The notes under the pieces are model-generated. The model was not told the origin of the DNA, searched no databases, and saw nothing but the letters and a program-made list of their open reading frames with translations. A program made the translations under genes and the position numbers. Below, piece by piece: positions 1 through 8,289 of a stretch of DNA of 64,000 bases (positions are counted from its first letter, which is position 1; each line of letters opens with the position of its first letter). This DNA is from DATGKG01 sp963783145 (GTDB lineage: Bacteria > Desulfobacterota > Binatia > Binatales > Binataceae), in the NCBI GenBank assembly GCA_963783145.1, contig CAWAMM010000002.1, positions 434,001 through 498,000 of the forward strand. Direction: 5' to 3'.

Positions 1-1143
1 GCGGGCGTGCCGCGCGCGAAGCTGACGGGAACCATCCAAAACGACATCCTGAAGGAGTTCGTCGCGCGCGGGACGTGGATTTTTCCGGTCCGTCCCTCGA
101 TGCGGCTGGTCGCCGATTCGATTCTCTATGCGAACACGCAAACGCCGCGCTTCAACCCCATCAGCATCGCGGGGGCGCACGTGCGTGACGCGGGATGCAA
201 CGCGGTCGAGGAGATGGCGTTCACGCTCGCCAACGGGCTTGCCTATGTGGATGAGTTGCTCGGGCGTGGCGCCGATCTGAACGGCTTTGCGGGCCGGCTG
301 AGTTTCTTCTTTTATGTGCACACCGACTTCTTCGAGGAAGTCTGCAAGTTTCGCGCGGGCCGGCGGATCTGGGCGCGTCTGATGAAGGAGCGCTACGGTG
401 CGACCGATCCGAAGAGCTGCCTGTTCCGCTTCGGCGTGGTATGCGGCGGCGCGTCGCTGACCGCCTCGCAGCCCTACAACAACATCACGCGAGTCGCGAT
501 CGAAACGATGGCGGCAGTGCTGGGTGGTGCGCAATCGATCTTCACCGCGGCGTTCGACGAGGCCTTTCAGATTCCCACCGAGGAGAGCGCGGAAATCGCG
601 CTGCGTACGCAGCAGGTCATCGCGGATGAGAGCGGAATCGCGCAGACCGTCGATGCGCTCGGCGGCAGCCATTACGTCGAATACCTCACCGACAAAATGG
701 AGGAAGAAATCCTTCGCGTGATGGGCGAGGTCGACAACTACGGCGGCGTGATCAAGGCAATCGAGCAAGGGTACATCCAGCGGCGGATCGCCGAGCGGGC
801 ACGCCAACGCAAGGAGCTGCTCGACGCGGGTGAACGCATCGTCGTAGGTGTCAATCGGTATCAGCATCAGAACGGCAGCGGCGAAGGCGCGGTGCGCGAG
901 CTGTTCAAGATGGATCCGAAAACCGCGCACAACATCGTCGCGAAGTTCAACGCGATTCGCGACAGCCGCGACAACGGCGCCGTCGAGCAAAACCTCGCCC
1001 GGCTGAGCGATGCGGCATCGAAGGATCGCGAGAACCTGATGCCCTACATCGTCGATTGCTGTCATTCGTACGCGACGGTCGGTGAGATGGTCGCGACGAT
1101 GAAGAAGCATTGGGGCGAATTCCGTGAGCCAACGGGGCTCTGA
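1..1143 (+). CDS. Acyl-CoA mutase (methylmalonyl-CoA mutase family), large catalytic subunit, 5'-truncated
   Basis: This is the C-terminal part of the large subunit of a coenzyme B12-dependent acyl-CoA mutase. The frame is open to the first base, so the start lies outside the window. Family landmarks include RPSMRLVADSI, TPRFNPISIAGAHVRDAG, SASQPYNN-like (SLTASQPYNNITR) and LGGAQS...AFDEA...PTEESAEIALRTQQ, all in the TIM-barrel domain. There is no B12 domain in this chain; it is the next gene, 3 bp downstream, so this is the split type seen in methylmalonyl-, isobutyryl- and 2-hydroxyisobutyryl-CoA mutases. The residues that separate those substrates lie upstream of the window. The usual SLHTN after LGG.Q reads SIFTA here, so methylmalonyl-CoA as substrate is not assured. 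Confidence 0.9.
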   Translation, partial: AGVPRAKLTGTIQNDILKEFVARGTWIFPVRPSMRLVADSILYANTQTPRFNPISIAGAHVRDAGCNAVEEMAFTLANGLAYVDELLGRGADLNGFAGRLSFFFYVHTDFFEEVCKFRAGRRIWARLMKERYGATDPKSCLFRFGVVCGGASLTASQPYNNITRVAIETMAAVLGGAQSIFTAAFDEAFQIPTEESAEIALRTQQVIADESGIAQTVDALGGSHYVEYLTDKMEEEILRVMGEVDNYGGVIKAIEQGYIQRRIAERARQRKELLDAGERIVVGVNRYQHQNGSGEGAVRELFKMDPKTAHNIVAKFNAIRDSRDNGAVEQNLARLSDAASKDRENLMPYIVDCCHSYATVGEMVATMKKHWGEFREPTGL

Positions 1144-1146
1144 GCG

Positions 1147-1551
1147 ATGAGCCTCCAACATAAGCGAATCCTGGTGGCGAAACCGGGGCTGGATGGCCAC
1201 GACGCGGGCGCGAAGATTATCGTGCTGGCGCTGCGCGACGCCGGCGCCGAGGTTATCTACACCGGGCTGCGCAAGACGCCGGAGTACATCGCGCGCGTCG
1301 CCATCGATGAGGATGTCGACGCGATCGGCCTCAGCCTCCTTTCGGGTGCGCACATGGAACTGGCTGCCGAAACCATCGATTGGTTGAAGAAACTCGACGG
1401 CGACCAGATCAAGATTTTCATCGGGGGGACGATTCCGAAAGAGGACCAGCAGGCGCTCCTTGAGATGGGCGTTATCGGGGTCTTTACCGCGGAAATGAAA
1501 CTCAAGGACGTCCTCGCCGCGATCGACCAGGCGTTGTCCACCAACACCTGA
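1147..1551 (+). CDS. Acyl-CoA mutase small subunit, B12-binding
   Basis: The 134-residue protein is a stand-alone cobalamin-binding domain. It shows the base-off/His-on signature DGHDAG (D-x-H-x2-G) at about residues 17-22, whose His is the lower axial cobalt ligand, then LSLLSGAH and GGTIP, the usual nucleotide-loop contacts. Length matches IcmB/HcmB/archaeal MCM small subunits. It follows the large subunit by 3 bp and certainly forms the holoenzyme with it. No MeaB/ArgK chaperone or epimerase gene follows; the next gene is convergent and begins 1 bp after the stop. Confidence 0.93.
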   Translation: MSLQHKRILVAKPGLDGHDAGAKIIVLALRDAGAEVIYTGLRKTPEYIARVAIDEDVDAIGLSLLSGAHMELAAETIDWLKKLDGDQIKIFIGGTIPKEDQQALLEMGVIGVFTAEMKLKDVLAAIDQALSTNT

Positions 1552-1552
1552 T

Positions 1553-2293
1553 CTACTTGTCAATCTCGCGATACGGCTTTCCGGCTTCGTAGAGTTCGAG
1601 GCGCTCGCGTCCCGCTTTGATGGACGCCTCGACATTTCTCCATCGCGTCGACCATATCTCGATGGCTTTGCTTTCCCATTTCTTCGCGTCGTCGAACCTG
1701 CCGTCCTCGGCATACGCGGCCGCGAGTGTGTCGATAAGGGAGGGCAATCTCCAGGAGCTGAGTTCGCCCGCTTTGGTGGCCAATTCGACCGCCCTGGGGC
1801 CGTCGCGAAATTTCGCATCTGGACAGGTCGCCATCAACCACGCAGCGCTGTTGTGAGCTTGCGGATCTTGGGGATTCGAGACGATGGCCTTCGCGAAATC
1901 CGCGCTCGCCTGCGCATATTGATGCTCGCGGTCATAGGTGAGGCCGCGAAGTGAATAGGCTCTGCCGTTTCCGGGATCAAGCCGAATGATCGCGTCGAAG
2001 TCAGCGCGCGCGAGGTCGTATCTCTTCGGTTTAACCCTCAGATAGCAGGTGCCACGTGCTTCATATGCAGCCTTGTCCGAAGGGTCTTGCGCGATAGCTT
2101 GCGTCAGGTACGCGATCGCGTGATCGTAGTCCTGCCGTCGCTCCGCGGCCCGGCCCTGTGCGAGGAGGGTACTCCGCGCCGACCCCGAGCCCGCTGCGAG
2201 CATCATGAAGACTATGGCTGCGAGGAGAATCGCGGCCGGCTTCTGAATCAGAGAGTGTTTGTTTTCAAGCGCGTCGCGGCCAGACTCATGCAT
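1553..2293 (-). CDS. Secreted or membrane-anchored TPR protein
   Basis: The protein has about 246 residues, starting at the ATG at 2293 that overlaps the otsB stop by 8 bp; a longer open frame runs over otsB but has no coding character. An N-terminal hydrophobic stretch (IQKPAAILLAAIVFMMLAAGSGSA) looks like a signal peptide or anchor. At least three tetratricopeptide repeats follow (DYDHAIAYLTQAIAQDPSD, YDLARADFDAIIRLDPGN, YAQASADFAKAIVSNPQD), so it is probably a periplasmic protein-protein interaction scaffold. Coupling to otsBA suggests co-transcription, but no specific role can be read from it. Confidence 0.75.
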   Translation of the reverse strand: MHESGRDALENKHSLIQKPAAILLAAIVFMMLAAGSGSARSTLLAQGRAAERRQDYDHAIAYLTQAIAQDPSDKAAYEARGTCYLRVKPKRYDLARADFDAIIRLDPGNGRAYSLRGLTYDREHQYAQASADFAKAIVSNPQDPQAHNSAAWLMATCPDAKFRDGPRAVELATKAGELSSWRLPSLIDTLAAAYAEDGRFDDAKKWESKAIEIWSTRWRNVEASIKAGRERLELYEAGKPYREIDK

Positions 2294-3110
2294 CGATTCT
2301 TGATAGCAGGTCTTCAAGTAGCTCGGCGACATCGCCAGGGCTATCGACGCGATATTGCGCGAAGCTCTGGCGTTCGACTCCCACGAGCACTCCGATTCCA
2401 TTATGCGAAACGAGGGCGCGGAACGCGTCTTCATCGGTGAGGTCGTCGCCGAAGTAGATCGTGCGAGAACCCTCGATGCCGGTGTCGCGAAGGAAGAACT
2501 CGATCGCCGCACCCTTGCCACCGATGCCGCGCGGAATCGCCTCATGAACCATCTTGCCGTGGAGCAATTGCAACGTCGGCAGCTGATTCACGAATTGATC
2601 GAACGCGGCGACCGCCTCGCGCGCATCGTCAGCTTGCGCGTTGCGATAGTTGATCGTCAGCGCGACGCGTTTGTCCTCGACAATGAAGCCGCGATCTTTC
2701 GGAATCGAGTGCGCGAGGAATTCCCGGACGCGCTCGACGTCCTGTGCACATCGATCGATGCCGGGTGCGAACCGTCGTGCGCCATCGCGTCCGATGAATT
2801 CGAGTCCATGCGTCCCCGCGAACAACAGTCCGTCGCGCAAACCAAGCAGAGGCAGCAGGGTGTCGAGGTCACGTCCGCTGATGATCGCGAGGGTGAGCTT
2901 TTCCGGATGGCGCGCCAGTTCGGCGATCGCAGTTTTTGCGCTTGGAACCGGCACCGCCTTCCATAGATCATTGGTGAGTTCGGAGATCGTGCCGTCAAAG
3001 TCGAGGCACAGCAGAAGCTGACCTCGCGCGAGCTGGTCGGTTAACAATCCGCGCGGCAACGGAGCAGGCAACTGGTCGGGTTCAGGCGTGCGCGATGCTT
3101 CGCGGCTCAA
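2286..3110 (-). CDS. otsB: Trehalose-6-phosphate phosphatase
   Basis: This HAD-superfamily phosphatase of 274 residues removes phosphate from trehalose-6-phosphate. Motif I is LCLDFDGTIS (catalytic Asp pair DxD), motif II IISGRD, and motif III/IV FGDDLTDEDAF near the C-terminus. GTHGLE is the typical trehalose-phosphatase cap signature. It overlaps the 3' end of otsA by 29 bp, so the two are translationally coupled in the order otsA-otsB-TPR. Trehalose made by this pair is a compatible solute and stress protectant. Confidence 0.95.
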   Translation of the reverse strand: MSREASRTPEPDQLPAPLPRGLLTDQLARGQLLLCLDFDGTISELTNDLWKAVPVPSAKTAIAELARHPEKLTLAIISGRDLDTLLPLLGLRDGLLFAGTHGLEFIGRDGARRFAPGIDRCAQDVERVREFLAHSIPKDRGFIVEDKRVALTINYRNAQADDAREAVAAFDQFVNQLPTLQLLHGKMVHEAIPRGIGGKGAAIEFFLRDTGIEGSRTIYFGDDLTDEDAFRALVSHNGIGVLVGVERQSFAQYRVDSPGDVAELLEDLLSRIDA

Positions 3111-4572
3111 TGCTCGTCTCCGCGGTCAGCGCGGTGAGAAAATTCGCGGACCATCGCTCGAGGTTGTTGCCGCGGATTTTTGCGCGCAACGCGCGCATTC
3201 GCTCCCCGCGCGCCTCGGCCCGCATCTCGAGCGCTTCCCGAATACGATCAGCGATCGCATCGGTATTGTAAGGATTCACCAGCAGTGCATCGGTCAGCTC
3301 CTCGGCGGCGCCGGCGAACTCGCTAAGGATCAGGACCGCGTCGTCGGCGGGATGCGATGCGATGAACTCCTTGGCGACCAGGTTCATGCCGTCGCGCAGC
3401 GGCGTCAGCAGCGCGATATCCGCGGCCTGGTAGTAGGCGATCAGATCCTCCGCGCCGAACTGCGTGTAGAGATAGCGGATAGGTACCCATCCGTCGGAGG
3501 AAAATCGCCCGACCACGCGCCCGACCGCCTCATCAAGTTGACGCTTGAGCGCCGCGTATTCGGTAACCTTGGTCCGCGAGGGAACCGCGATCAGCACCAG
3601 CGTCACGCGGTGATGATAATCGGGGTTGCGTTCGAGGAAACGCTCGAAGCCGAGCAGGCGTTCGAGAATGCCCTTGGTATAGTCGAGGCGATCGACACCG
3701 AGCACCACGACCTCGCTGCGCAGTCCGCGGCGAATGCGCGCGGTCTTTTGCAGGGTGCGCGAGCTGCCCGCGATCGCTTCGAAATAGTCAACCGGAATTC
3801 CGAGCGGAAAAGTGGCGACCCGCGAGGTTCGTCCTTCGAAGTGAACCTCGCCAGTATCCTCATCGATTTGCGCGCCGAGCACTTTCCGGCACGAGTTGAG
3901 AAAATGCGTGACATACGAATCGCAATGGAAGCCGATTAGATCGCTGCCGAGCATTCCCATCAGCAGTTCGCCTCGCCATGGGAAAACTCGATAAAGCTCG
4001 ACCGGCGGAAAGGGTACATGCCAGAAAATTCCGATCGCGAGATCCTTGCGGCGCGCGCGGATGATTCGGGGAGTTAGCGCTAAATGGAAATCCTGGATCC
4101 ACAGCGCATCGCCATGGCCGGCCTGCTCAATCGCGGAGGCCGCAAACAGGTCGTTGACAGCACGATATTGTCGCCAGTGGGCCCCATTGAAGTGGCAGTT
4201 GGAGATCATGAAATGCATCAACGGCCACAGGGCCCGATTGCACATTCCATAGTAGTACTGCGAGACGTCGCGCTCGCTCAGTTCCACGAACGAGAGCTCG
4301 AAACGCGGATTGTCGGTCGGTAGCGCCAAGCGCGGCGGAGTCTTCTGGCCGCCATTCCATGCGATCCAAAGCCCACCGTGACGTTCCAGCAGACGCAGGA
4401 ACGTGGTGCCGACGCCGCCCACGGTCGGTTCGATGCGCTCTTCGCCTTCTTCGCACACCACTTTGATCGGTGCGCGATTAGACATCACGACCAGTTGGCG
4501 GCCGCCGAGTACATCACCGATGTGCTTGCGATTGAAGGTTGGGGAAATTGCTATGCGCTCGGAAGTAGCCAT
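3082..4572 (-). CDS. otsA: Trehalose-6-phosphate synthase (GT20)
   Basis: The 496-residue protein belongs to glycosyltransferase family 20 and joins UDP-glucose (or ADP-glucose) with glucose-6-phosphate. Family signatures visible are VVMSNRAPI at the N-terminus, GGVGTT (donor loop), WIQDFHLALTP, FWHVPFPP, GSDLIGFHCDSYVTHFL, and GVDRLDYTKGI, the sugar-phosphate-binding segment. Full length for the family. First gene of the leftward otsA-otsB-TPR operon, with the ATG at 4572. Confidence 0.96.
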   Translation of the reverse strand: MATSERIAISPTFNRKHIGDVLGGRQLVVMSNRAPIKVVCEEGEERIEPTVGGVGTTFLRLLERHGGLWIAWNGGQKTPPRLALPTDNPRFELSFVELSERDVSQYYYGMCNRALWPLMHFMISNCHFNGAHWRQYRAVNDLFAASAIEQAGHGDALWIQDFHLALTPRIIRARRKDLAIGIFWHVPFPPVELYRVFPWRGELLMGMLGSDLIGFHCDSYVTHFLNSCRKVLGAQIDEDTGEVHFEGRTSRVATFPLGIPVDYFEAIAGSSRTLQKTARIRRGLRSEVVVLGVDRLDYTKGILERLLGFERFLERNPDYHHRVTLVLIAVPSRTKVTEYAALKRQLDEAVGRVVGRFSSDGWVPIRYLYTQFGAEDLIAYYQAADIALLTPLRDGMNLVAKEFIASHPADDAVLILSEFAGAAEELTDALLVNPYNTDAIADRIREALEMRAEARGERMRALRAKIRGNNLERWSANFLTALTAETSIEPRSIAHA

Positions 4573-4674
4573 CAGGTTTCACAGGATGCGCGGAGAAAAT
4601 CGCGCCGCTACACGAGATTGATCTATTCTAACCCTGCGACCGCGGCCCCGGCAACCAAGCGCATAGCATCCGAT

Positions 4675-5559
4675 TCAAGAAGTGTGGTTCAGCACGAATT
4701 TCCCGATTTTATCGATGGCTTGCTGCCCCTCCGGGAGTATCTTCGCGAATGCATGCCAGACGTGAATCATGTCGTCCCACACTTCGAGCTCGACGCTGAC
4801 TCCATGCTCCTTGGCGCGCTTGGCCACCCGGGTCGAATCGTCGAGCAGCGTTTCCGCATCGCCAACCTGGATCAACAATGGGGCGACGCCCTTATAATCG
4901 GCGTGGATCGGCGAAGCTAGCGGATGCTTCGGGTCGGCGTTTCCAATGTAATGCTTCGCCATTCCACCGAGTCCGTTGCCACCCACCATCGGATCGCGAT
5001 GAGCGCGGGTTTTGTGTGAATCGCCGGTAGCTTCGAGGTCAGCCCATGGAGAGATTGCGACGCCCGCGGCCGCCATCGGCAGCTTCTGATCGCGAATCGA
5101 CAGCAGTGCCGCCAGCGTGAGGCCGCCGCCCGCGGAGTCTCCCGCGATAACGATCTTGTTGGGTTTGTAACCCTGCGCGATGAGCCACTTGTATGCAGCG
5201 ACCGAGTCTTCGACCGCGGCGGGAAATGGATGCTCCGGTGCGAGGCGATATTCGAGCGCCAACGCGCGAGCCTTGGAGGCGCGCGCGATTCGCGCAACCG
5301 TCGCGCGATGAGTCGCAATCGAGCCCATCACATAGCCGCCGCCGTGAAGATAAAGGATGACCCGGTCGGAGGCCGCCTCAGGTGGAACGATCCATTCCGC
5401 CTCGAGGTCGCCGATGCGAAATCCCTCGCAGGTCACATCCTTGGCGACGCGTTCGCTGACGCGTTCCATCCCGGCGCGCATCTTCTCTACCGATGCATCG
5501 GGATTTCGTGGTTGAGACTTTAACAGCTCGAGAACCTTGTTGAGTTCGGCACTTGCCAT
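4675..5559 (-). CDS. Alpha/beta hydrolase, hormone-sensitive lipase-type esterase
   Basis: The 294-residue carboxylesterase has no signal peptide and so is cytoplasmic. HGGGY at residues 72-76 is the oxyanion-hole motif of the HSL family, and GDSAGG at 140-145 contains the nucleophile Ser142. The Asp lies in QVGDAETLLDDS and the His in DDMIHVWHAF, completing the triad. Relatives hydrolyse short-chain acyl esters or lactones. It is a separate transcription unit between otsA and a lipoprotein gene, all leftward. The natural substrate is not predictable. Confidence 0.9.
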   Translation of the reverse strand: MASAELNKVLELLKSQPRNPDASVEKMRAGMERVSERVAKDVTCEGFRIGDLEAEWIVPPEAASDRVILYLHGGGYVMGSIATHRATVARIARASKARALALEYRLAPEHPFPAAVEDSVAAYKWLIAQGYKPNKIVIAGDSAGGGLTLAALLSIRDQKLPMAAAGVAISPWADLEATGDSHKTRAHRDPMVGGNGLGGMAKHYIGNADPKHPLASPIHADYKGVAPLLIQVGDAETLLDDSTRVAKRAKEHGVSVELEVWDDMIHVWHAFAKILPEGQQAIDKIGKFVLNHTS

Positions 5560-5598
5560 GGTGTCCTTCCCGCATAGTGCGTCGCGTGGCGACGCGGG

Positions 5599-6498
5599 TT
5601 ATTGGCGATGCGGGAGGATAAGCACTTCCGATCGCTGGGTTTCGGGGTCCAGCCTTACCAGATAGAGCGGAAAATTGGTTTCTGCAACACCGATGTTGGT
5701 GCGTCCGTCGCAGCCGCAGCGCGCGATGGTCGCGTCGTTGATGGCCGAGAGGCGGTCGAGTTTCAATGAAGCGAGACGGACCTCCTCCCTTCGTATCGCG
5801 AGGTCGAGTTCCTGGTTTCGCAGCGCGACCGAGGAGAACATCGCGGTGCCCTCCACGCTGCCCTGTTGCGCGACCCATAGAACGAACGCGTCTTTGCTCA
5901 TTTTGCGGACCGCGGGATTCTGCCTGCGCAGGCTCGCTATCGCCGCGGCAAGTTCCTTCTTTCGATGCGGACCGGGGCGATTGTCGTGCTGATTCACCAG
6001 CTGCCACATCTGCCGCGACCATCTCGCCACCACCGCAGGGTCGGCGCCCGGTGTGTTGAGGTACAGCTGAGCAGCCTGTTCCGCGCCGCCAAGGTCGCCG
6101 GTTGCAAGCGCCGCATCGACCCTCGTGGAAGATGCCTGGCGGACCTGATCATCGATTTTCGCGACGAACTGCTCGCTCTGGCTACCCGGTTCCGCAGCCG
6201 CATCGGAGCATACACGGCGCTGCTCGGTGCTTGAGTAGGTGGGTTCACCGAGCATGAAAACGGACACGCACAGGTCGTCTTTGACTTCGCGGCGTTGTGC
6301 GTCATTCAGATCACCAAGCGGAATTGCGAGCAACTCGCTATGCGCGGACGCGTACTGACCGGCAGCTATTTTCTGCCGTGCCGAAGACAGGGCAGTGGGT
6401 GCGCATCCAGATGCGACTGCGATCACCGCCGCCAGAGCGGATATCGCGAGCGCCTGAAAGAGTTTGTTCCCCCGAAAACGAACCGATGGGATGGCCAT
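5599..6498 (-). CDS. Putative lipoprotein of unknown function
   Basis: I place the start at the ATG at 6498 because GAGGT sits 8 bases upstream and the protein then begins with a clean lipoprotein signal: basic MAIPSVRFRGNK, hydrophobic ALAISALAAVIAVA, and lipobox ASGC. About 299 residues. The body is helical and Ala/Arg-rich, with an Asn-Gly-free repeat-like organisation, but I recognise no family. It is transcribed away from the Tad pilus locus, sharing a 400-bp divergent region with flp, so a pilus-related role is possible but unproven. Confidence 0.65.
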   Translation of the reverse strand: MAIPSVRFRGNKLFQALAISALAAVIAVASGCAPTALSSARQKIAAGQYASAHSELLAIPLGDLNDAQRREVKDDLCVSVFMLGEPTYSSTEQRRVCSDAAAEPGSQSEQFVAKIDDQVRQASSTRVDAALATGDLGGAEQAAQLYLNTPGADPAVVARWSRQMWQLVNQHDNRPGPHRKKELAAAIASLRRQNPAVRKMSKDAFVLWVAQQGSVEGTAMFSSVALRNQELDLAIRREEVRLASLKLDRLSAINDATIARCGCDGRTNIGVAETNFPLYLVRLDPETQRSEVLILPHRQ

Positions 6499-6898
6499 GG
6501 GCGCGACCTCAATTGATGTCACCCCCAAGAAAAGTGTGGCGCTCCCGGGGTGGGTTAGCAAGCTTCAAGAGTGAGGGGATGTCGCAATTCGCGATGACCC
6601 GCCACGGTACGATCAGCGCGCTTCGCGACACGTCTCAAGATGAGATCCCGAATCCACGCCTGAACCGGGGGCATCTCGCCGGCGGAGGGCTGACTGCTTT
6701 GTGCAATTTAACCGCAGCAGCGCTCACTATACGGCTGTCTCATTTTGAAACCGGTTTAGACGACGCGATCCTTGCATCATGTCAGGGGCGGCAACCATCT
6801 GGCACGCCTTCTGCACTCCCTCTCCTCGACGGAGACAGTTAGTCACCCCGATTAAACCAATTGGTGATCGGATCGGAAGAAACCGCCAAGGAGCCACT
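6499..6898. other. Divergent intergenic region upstream of flp
   Basis: No convincing gene lies in this 400-bp stretch. It contains the sigma-54 promoter at 6800-6815 and, further upstream, TGTCGCA (6580-6586) and CGCGACA (6624-6630), which resemble elements near the two sigma-54 activator genes and may be enhancer sites. AAGGAG at 6888-6893 is the flp ribosome-binding site. Confidence 0.6.
6800..6815 (+). promoter_or_regulatory. Sigma-54 (-24/-12) promoter for the Tad pilus locus
   Basis: The sequence TGGCAC, five bases, then CTGCA matches the sigma-54 consensus TGGCAC-N5-TTGCA at all positions but one, with the invariant GG and GC correctly spaced. It lies about 85 bp before the flp ATG. 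Two sigma-54 activators are encoded at the far end of the same locus (16731-19473). Confidence 0.75.
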
Positions 6899-7087
6899 AT
6901 GAACTTTCTAACCCGAATCGTTGCACGCATCGTCGAAGTGAAACGCAACCAGCGCGGCCAGACCATGGTTGAGTATGTGCTCATCATCGCCGCCATCGCG
7001 GTCGCGGGTTACGTCGCTTACGAGGGCCTCGAAACCGGCATCAACGGCATCATCACGAAGGTTACCGCTTCGTTGAACGCTGCCTAA
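6899..7087 (+). CDS. flp: Flp-type pilin (Tad major pilin)
   Basis: The 62-residue pilin precursor starts at the ATG at 6899, 5 bases after AAGGAG. It has a short basic leader, the prepilin cleavage and Flp motif RGQTMVEYVLIIAAIAV (cleavage after Gly, Glu at +5 of the mature chain, then Tyr), a hydrophobic helix, and a short Asn/Gly-rich tail. The mature subunit would polymerise into the Tad adhesive pilus. First gene of the locus, separated from cpaB by a stem-loop that probably lets flp be expressed at a higher level. Confidence 0.95.
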   Translation: MNFLTRIVARIVEVKRNQRGQTMVEYVLIIAAIAVAGYVAYEGLETGINGIITKVTASLNAA

Positions 7088-7117
7088 ATTCCACTCCCAA
7101 GTTCGTTACCGCAGGCC

Positions 7118-7158
7118 GAGCCTCGCTCCTCGCATCGATGATCGCGTGAGCGAGGTTC
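7118..7158 (+). terminator. Stem-loop between flp and cpaB (possible attenuator)
   Basis: GAGCCTCGCTC at 7118-7128 pairs with GAGCGAGGTTC at 7148-7158 (11 bp with one G-U), with a 19-base loop. There is no T-run directly after it, so it is more likely an mRNA-processing or stabilising hairpin than a full terminator. Such elements behind flp are common because pilin is needed in excess over the assembly proteins. Confidence 0.45.
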
Positions 7159-7212
7159 GCGCGTCTAGCCCGGAGCAGATGACCTGCGCGAGGGGGTTTT
7201 TCAGAGGGGAAA

Positions 7213-8265
7213 ATGAGAAGACCGACAATTTTCCTGATGTTGGCGATGGTCGCGGCGGTACTCGCCGCCATCGTGGTGTTTTCCGCGCTGAAAAACCGCG
7301 AAGCACAAGTTCAAGTTGCCCTCGCCCAAACCCAGGACATCGTGGTTGCCGCGCGCGATGTGCATCTCGGAGAGAAGCTTACCGGCGATGATGTGAAACT
7401 GGTGCGATGGTCGCGCCAGAGCGTTCCGGAAGGCGCTTTTACCGATCCATCGATGGTCGGCAACAGCTACGCCCGCGATGAACTAGTCGTCGGTCAGCCT
7501 GTCGTCCAACACAACCTCATAACCGCCGACAAGATTCCTGGGGTAATGCCGATGATCATCACGCCTGGAATGCGTGCGATGTCAGTCGCGGTCGACGAGG
7601 TCGGCGATATTTCCGGATTCGTGAAACCACATACCCACGTCGATGTGCTGGTGGCGATTTCAGGGACCGGCGCCGACAACAACAAGCCTTATTCCAAGAT
7701 TGTTCTCCAGAACATCGAAGTGATCGCGGTCGAGCAGCAGATCGACAAGGGCAAGGACGATGCTGAAGTTGCCAAGGTCGTCACGCTGCTGGTCACGCCC
7801 CATGATGCGGAAAAACTCGGGCTCGCCGGTCGCGAAGGCACCTTGCGGCTCGCGATGCGCAACTACAACGACGACAAGCTGGTGCCGACTTCCGGCAGCG
7901 ACTTCGCGGATCTGCTCGGAGCGGGTGGCACCGGGATGACAATCAACACTCAGCCTTCGCCGGTGCTCCTGCCGCCCGGGTTGGTGGGCGCGTCGGGACG
8001 CCATCCGTTCGCAGTGGAAATCATGCGCGACGGTAAGAACTCCGAGACCGTGTCGTTCATTTCCGCCAGCGCCAATGGAATCTCGAACTCGATTCATCAA
8101 GATGCGTCGATGGCGACGCCCGCTGCACCTCAAACTTCGGCCGTGCCCGCGGCGTCCGATGCTTCCAGCGCTGCTGTGACCGGCACTGCGGGAAACTCCA
8201 TCCACTCAGACAGCGCGCCATCGGCATCTTTCCTGCCCGTGCCAAAAACTTTGGAGATCCCGTAA
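7213..8265 (+). CDS. cpaB: Tad pilus assembly protein CpaB/RcpC
   Basis: The 350-residue protein has one N-terminal membrane anchor (TIFLMLAMVAAVLAAIVVFSAL), then a SAF domain at about 45-110 (VVAARDVHLGEKLTGDDVKLVRW) and an RcpC/CpaB domain (GMRAMSVAVDEVGDISGFVKPHTHVDVLVA). It contacts the outer-membrane secretin from the periplasm. The C-terminal ~90 residues are Ala/Ser/Pro-rich and low-complexity. A GAGGGG ribosome site precedes the ATG. Order after flp matches Caulobacter/Aggregatibacter Tad loci. Confidence 0.93.
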   Translation: MRRPTIFLMLAMVAAVLAAIVVFSALKNREAQVQVALAQTQDIVVAARDVHLGEKLTGDDVKLVRWSRQSVPEGAFTDPSMVGNSYARDELVVGQPVVQHNLITADKIPGVMPMIITPGMRAMSVAVDEVGDISGFVKPHTHVDVLVAISGTGADNNKPYSKIVLQNIEVIAVEQQIDKGKDDAEVAKVVTLLVTPHDAEKLGLAGREGTLRLAMRNYNDDKLVPTSGSDFADLLGAGGTGMTINTQPSPVLLPPGLVGASGRHPFAVEIMRDGKNSETVSFISASANGISNSIHQDASMATPAAPQTSAVPAASDASSAAVTGTAGNSIHSDSAPSASFLPVPKTLEIP

Positions 8266-8289
8266 GCGACTTCCTCGCTGGCGGAAAAC

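Noticed and set aside
2355..2966. Long plus-strand open frame over otsB
   Set aside because: It lies antisense to a clear trehalose phosphatase and has no recognisable domain; typical shadow frame in GC-rich DNA.
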